From the NCBI GenBank assembly GCA_963573305.1, contig OY754330.1, positions 22,633,096-22,697,095 on the forward strand: a stretch of DNA of 64,000 bases, read 5' to 3'. How positions within the stretch are numbered: the first letter of the stretch is position 1; every line of letters starts with the position of its first letter. Below are positions 59,000-64,000 of the stretch, piece by piece. This stretch comes from Pyrrhosoma nymphula (taxonomy: Eukaryota > Arthropoda > Insecta > Odonata > Coenagrionidae). Under the pieces are notes generated by a model. It did no database searches, was not told the origin of the DNA, and saw only the letters and a program-made list of their open reading frames with translations. The position numbers and the translations under genes were made by a program.

Positions 59000-61900
59000 C
59001 ATCCTCTGCCGCGCGCCCTTTCGTCGACTCACAAGTCGGAATGCAGACTGGCTTGACGAGCTTCCCCCTCGCCTCCCTCGAACTAAACACCCCACACCTC
59101 CCTTCACCCCTTACCCGCCCTCCCTCCCGCCCACCCACATCCAAACGCCTGGGAATCCCTGCTCGGGGCCACGCCCACAATTCATCTGCGCGTGATTTGC
59201 ACGCCGCCTTCCCCGGCAGCAGCAGCGCATATCGTCTCCACCGGCACGGCGGCGGCGCGGCGACCCCGGCTAATTCCTTTGCCTCCCGCGACCCAACCCT
59301 ACTGAACGCACGTCCCTGCGCACTTTCTGGGTCCGGGCACTCCCTTCTCATCCCGGGCCCCAACATGCGCATGTGTCACACAGGTCGGCGTCTTCCTGTC
59401 ACAAGGAGGGGGAGGACCCGAGGATAATCCGAATGGAAGGGATGGGAGAGGGAGGAGGGGGCTAGGAAGCATCAGAAGGACGGAGGAGACTTCAACAGGG
59501 GAAGAGGCGGCTAGGGACAACTCATCAGAATCGGTAGCATCCCTTAATTCACCACTGTATGAGGAATTGCAATTTAAGTATAAGACGAGCTCATATGATT
59601 TGGAGTAATATTACATGTAATGGACTGACAGACCAAACTCATCCACCGCCAAGCACGTCTAATGCAACAAAACTATCACTTGAGATTGTTCCGTTGCAGA
59701 CACTTCAACAAACGAAGTTTCCAAATCAATTTCATCTGTTTAAACGATTCCGAAAGATGCGCACTTACAAATAAGAGCAATCGATTAGAAGATCTTTTGA
59801 ATGAGACCGTCAAGGTGGAGGTGGTGTTCAACTCGAAGAATGGATCACATCGACAGTTAAAATGCATTTGTTACAGTCGATTAAACTTCCAACTGAGTCT
59901 AACTTAAGAATAAGTCTACCAAATGACTCGATATTTTTCTGTTAAAATGTTTCCTCCACCCCTATGCGTTGTTGGACTTAAAATGCTGATATCGTCACAA
60001 TGATCGGTATTGCCAGCTGTATTCAAGTAATCTATTAAATTATGGTATGCTCATTTCGCGGCTTTCCCCAGTTTAACCTTTTGCCCAGATGCCACTGCGG
60101 GGCAATAAAACTGCCACGATTTAAAGTAAGGTGGCACGCTAAATACCCAAAGAAAAGAAGTTGCGTAATCCTGAGCAAGACAATTTGGACTCCTTTTTGA
60201 GTTCGAATGATTGATGAGTCGCGGAACCTCTGCCCTTCATTTGTTTTTTTTCCGGGTGAGAGAAAGAGTGGCAAGAAATCCAGGAGTACATAATGGAGGA
60301 CCGCTGAGAAGAAACAAAGAAGAGGAGCAGTGCGTGATGGAGCGCTTTTTCCGGTGGCAAATCTCCCTTCGTGGGAGGGCGGGTGGTAGGGGAGCTCACT
60401 GGACCGTGGGCCAAGAGACAGCTGCTGAAATAGAGCGTCCAAACGGAGAAAAACACATCCTCGGAAAAGTATTCTCTCTGGGCACGTATCGCCCATGAAG
60501 AGTTCCCTTTAACGTAAAATTAAACTCCACGGATAAGGACATAAAATAAATATGTAAGGGCTCAACTACCCATACAGCTTCGAGCACGATAAAGCCCGAA
60601 AATTATCAACAGTGCGTGACCAACCAAAAGTTTATTGAGCGAACCCAACAAAAAGACCCGGAGGTTATTCTCACCAACCACTGCGAACATTGAAAACTGT
60701 TCGATCCCTCCATTATGATTTCACCGAAATTGCATTTATTTCCTCTTTAAGCAAAACTGTGGATCAGTTGTGACCACCGCACAGGAGTAGCACGTCATCA
60801 GGCAATTAACATGTATCAGTGTCGGAAGTGTTACCCTGCTCCAAAAAATTTCACCCAGGCTCTGTTGAGACTGGATAAAATTCTTCGGGTTTCGGAAAAG
60901 GAACACATCCCGGCAACTTAGCAGAGAATTCATTCAATGACAACCCATAAATACAAGAAAACGGGAAAAGGAAATAAACCACCTAATTACATGCAACTAA
61001 TTGAGACGTAAACCAATATTTTAATGTAAGGGAGAGGTATAGACTCGACGAGAGATTGAGACAGATTTTAACAAAAAAGAGTCCGCCTACTCGGCACAGA
61101 TAGAGCACACTGTAAAAGATTGATACGCAGAACAGCGATTCATCGCAAATGATCTTTATCGTATTAATGGTAAGAATAGTAAAACAGTCGCTGTAATCTG
61201 AACCTCAATATGTAGCAGCAAGGCAGGGAAGAAACGCTTAACCGACAATGAGACAGCACTCTTTCACGATGTGAGATAACAAAGGAGCACGTGCCATTTT
61301 AAAAGCCAGTAGACCCGAATAAACCAAGTCAAAGGATTTCCACGCACGAACTACGAATATTCATGAATGTTGTTGGAAATAGAAAAGCTTTAGGGGAGAA
61401 AAGATGATGACTCAACGCAACTCAGAAATTTGGGTGATTGCGAGACCTAATTTCTAAATATCGAAAACTCATTCCTAAGCCAATAAAAATTCCACGCCGT
61501 CACTAAGAAACTAAAATATGACCATAATTTTTTTATTGGCACTAATGCACGTAGATCAAAGGCTTCCATAAAATTTGAGTGCTATAATTAGCTAGATTAG
61601 AGCCTTGACTTGATAATCTAATCATCACGCTAATATACACTAGAAAGTTTAAAGCGTGGCATTCTCGAGGATATGCCACACAAGTATAAATTCCCTTCGG
61701 TTTTAAGCAAATTTCTAAAAAAAACAATCGATAATCTCCAGATAACATTTACAGGACGTAATAAACTATTGGAAAAATCTCCAGTTTACTTCAGACCGCT
61801 TGTAAAATTGAATTGGTGAAATATCTTAGGCTATTGAACGTAACTTATTTGCTGAAGACAGAAAGAACAATTCAAACTAGTGGATTTTTTTCCACACTAA

Positions 61901-64000
61901 AGAAACCAGTTTATCGGTTAATTTCAGTTTCCCGCCACCCCTCGGTTTGGATGCATCTGCATGTATTTTTGGACCTAAGGGCGCATGTAGCGAGACTTCC
62001 CCTTCATGCATTCCCTCGTGACCACGCCCTAGGATTGCGAAGATAACACTCGACACGGACGAAGGGATGATAAACGAGGTACCACCGCCTTTGAGAATGG
62101 TGAATGAAAGGAAAGGGAGGAATCTAGATTATTTTCCCGGAAGGAAAGGTGAATCAAATATCGAGCAAGTTACGATTCAAAGGAGCTTTGTGTGTGATCA
62201 GCGCCCAGATAGACCCCTCCACGCTTAGGAGATACTGCGAAATGATTCAGAATGGAGAATGGGAGATAAGAGAGGAGAGGAACGGCCGAAGGAAGGAGTG
62301 AGAAGAGGAGGAGGAGGAGAAGGAAAAGAGAAGGGGCAGGGGGTGGGAATGGGAGAGGGGAGTGACTCTTTTACATCGCGTGGCCGAAGGCGGGACCACC
62401 CTATCCCATAGCGGAGGAGTCAGTTTCACATGCAACGAGAGACAGGGAGATCTTGCTACGCCGGTTTTCCTTACATGATCCGTCTCCTCTATTGCATATC
62501 TCCCTCCCCTTCATTCCTCTCAACAACCCCCTCCACATCACTACCCTCCCTCCGACCCCTCTCAGCCAATAGCCATGCACCCTTTCAAGTCCTACCTCAC
62601 ACATGATCACCGCGCCACGGTCTATTTTGCTGGCTTCGTTTCTATCGCAACCGACGAGACGACCGGCTACCATTATAGATGTTGGCAAGAACTAAACGAC
62701 GCACGCATGAAATCCGAGACATCATGTATCACACGCACTGCGACAACTTTTTCGTCGATCAAACAATGACATCAAGCGATTATGAGACGTGAAACTCATT
62801 GTCTACACCACCTTTTGGCGTTTCATTCGTATTCGATTGATCACGACGCAACTGAATAGAGACTACAATATAAAAGCTCCAAGAAGAAGAAGTGTTGTAA
62901 CGTTTCCAATCGGAGGATAAACTTCCACCCTTTGTCTCAGCAGGAAACCTTGTCCCAGGAATGTCCGGAGTGGAATAATAAACCGAGTTATTGCCTAAGA
63001 AATATATCAAAACTGTTCATTTTCAGCCCCCTTCCATTATTTCTATGACCACACTAGCTGCCCAGAACAAGAGGATAGCTGCCCAGAACAAGAGGAAAAG
63101 TGATGTAAATATATATCACATTGTTCTTGCTAGTAGTTTTCAGAATCAAAGCGCAGAAAGTTTTGAACGAGATATAATTTCCCATTCTTTGCAAATCTCC
63201 GAAAAGAAAATAAAACAGCTAAGGGTATATGCAGTCAATTTTACGCTCTTCACTATTCATGATACCCACTAAAACTATCAGAGATAAGATTCCGCCTACT
63301 CAGATAATACCGTAAAAACCTTGCAACCGTAATATCGCACCGTCTACAGCCCCAATAAGTTGAAATCTTGCGAGACAATAATAATGAACACATAGGAGTG
63401 GTTTACGTCGACACAATTTTCCCACAAAACAGAATTTTCATTCACTTTGAACACAATGCTCGATCAAAAATCCAGTTAAGTTACTTTCGAAGCATATAGG
63501 TAAATGAAAGTAACGTAAATGGAAACTTATTTTTTTTTGCCACAAGAAAACGGCTGAAATTACGTTCGAAGGAGAAAAGGGTACCACCGTAAAAGATCAA
63601 TTACGAATTTTTGACAGGAGGATATGCACAATGCTCAAGGTCTCTTTTCGGTTGCGCACTGCATGACTGGGCACCAACTACCCTCAATCCTGATCCTCGA
63701 ATAAACTTCTCACAGCTCCTTGCCCTCCAGGGCAGCAACATCCTCTCTCCTCATAAGACTCGTTCCCTCCCTGGTCCTCTTCCTACGGCAGGGAGGCAGA
63801 TAAACGAAACCGGTCCCTCAATTTTACGAGGCCTTGGAAAAATTTTGCCCACGCAGTTATTGATGACTCGAAGTATGTACCGCCCAGAGAAAACTGTTAT
63901 CCGAAGGCTCTTGCTTCGGCAGTGATCTGGCAGTTTTCCGAATTCAATATGTATTTCTTCCGCATGGAGGTACCCGGAATCCGCAAGATCATCCGCCCAC
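59000..64000. other. noncoding DNA with GC-rich islands at 59020-59500, 60230-60500 and 62230-62720
   Basis: No gene was recognised. The GC-rich blocks are open on both strands. 60500-62230 and 62720-64000 are AT-rich. A frame at 63611-63925 (104 codons) has a more ordinary amino-acid mix than the others but no recognisable domain. Confidence 0.5.
63055..63096. repeat. 21-bp perfect tandem duplication
   Basis: TAGCTGCCCAGAACAAGAGGA is repeated without mismatch at 63055-63075 and 63076-63096 (the last base may be shared context). The identity suggests a recent slippage event. Confidence 0.85.

Noticed and set aside
58759..59427. A 222-codon plus-strand frame.
   Set aside because: It begins at the very edge of the 58765-58997 MITE and runs through C-rich DNA; part of the frame is MITE terminal repeat.
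63611..63925. A 104-codon plus frame of ordinary composition.
   Set aside because: No recognisable domain, no promoter or splice evidence. It could be an exon but cannot be supported.
1..64000. CRISPR arrays, bacterial operons, ribosome binding sites, origins.
   Set aside because: No regularly spaced direct repeats with unique spacers were seen. The repeat content and lack of dense coding indicate nuclear animal DNA, so prokaryotic signals are not expected.

Overview
The window looks like intergenic or intronic DNA from a large, repeat-bearing animal genome, most likely an arthropod and probably an insect. The reasons are a degenerate LINE reverse transcriptase, a degenerate piggyBac-type transposon flanked by TTAA, tRNA-derived SINEs, short inverted-repeat elements, and an AT-rich background broken by short GC-rich islands. 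I see no intact host protein-coding gene, no convincing multi-exon gene, no functional tRNA or rRNA gene, no bacterial-type operon and no CRISPR array. A 200-base run of N (48146-48345) is an assembly gap.

Layout. 1-3419 is anonymous AT-rich DNA with one G-run cluster. 3420-5215 is a + strand LINE fragment running from the end of the endonuclease domain through the reverse transcriptase, broken by stops and frameshifts. 5216-10808 holds GC-rich islands, a 156-bp tandem duplication (8265-8588) and three small elements carrying GAAACC boxes. 10813-13874 is a piggyBac-like element with 11-bp terminal inverted repeats, TTAA on both sides and a decayed transposase (12490-13440). 13879-28917 holds G-rich tracts, two diverged minus-strand copies of one SINE (about 19560-19840 and 25160-25510) and an approximately 890-bp inverted-repeat structure (27236-28135). 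Two diverged copies of one 550-560 bp MITE lie at 28918-29466 and 50334-50893. 33722-33841, 53003-53140 and 54309-54406 are foldback hairpins. 42084-42840 is a tandemly duplicated tRNA-derived SINE; its first copy is interrupted by a 172-bp foldback insertion with a 9-bp target duplication. Further tRNA-derived pieces lie at 47880-47925 and 56945-57260. A 233-bp Tc1/mariner-type MITE is at 58765-58997.

The most interesting thread is a scatter of short sequences around a GAAAC box, some with an upstream CTGA-like box. They resemble hammerhead-ribozyme motifs known from Penelope-like retroelements. The best (46771-46813) can be folded by eye into a type I hammerhead with a very short stem III, one core substitution and one extra base. 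Others are at 8191-8228 and 9874-9920 (minus) and in inverted pairs at 10291-10458, 42173-42344 and 53003-53140. Assignment to Penelope-like elements is inference; no Penelope reverse transcriptase is visible here.

All calls come from reading the sequence by eye. Family names for repeats rest on motifs, terminal sequences and target-site duplications, not on database searches.
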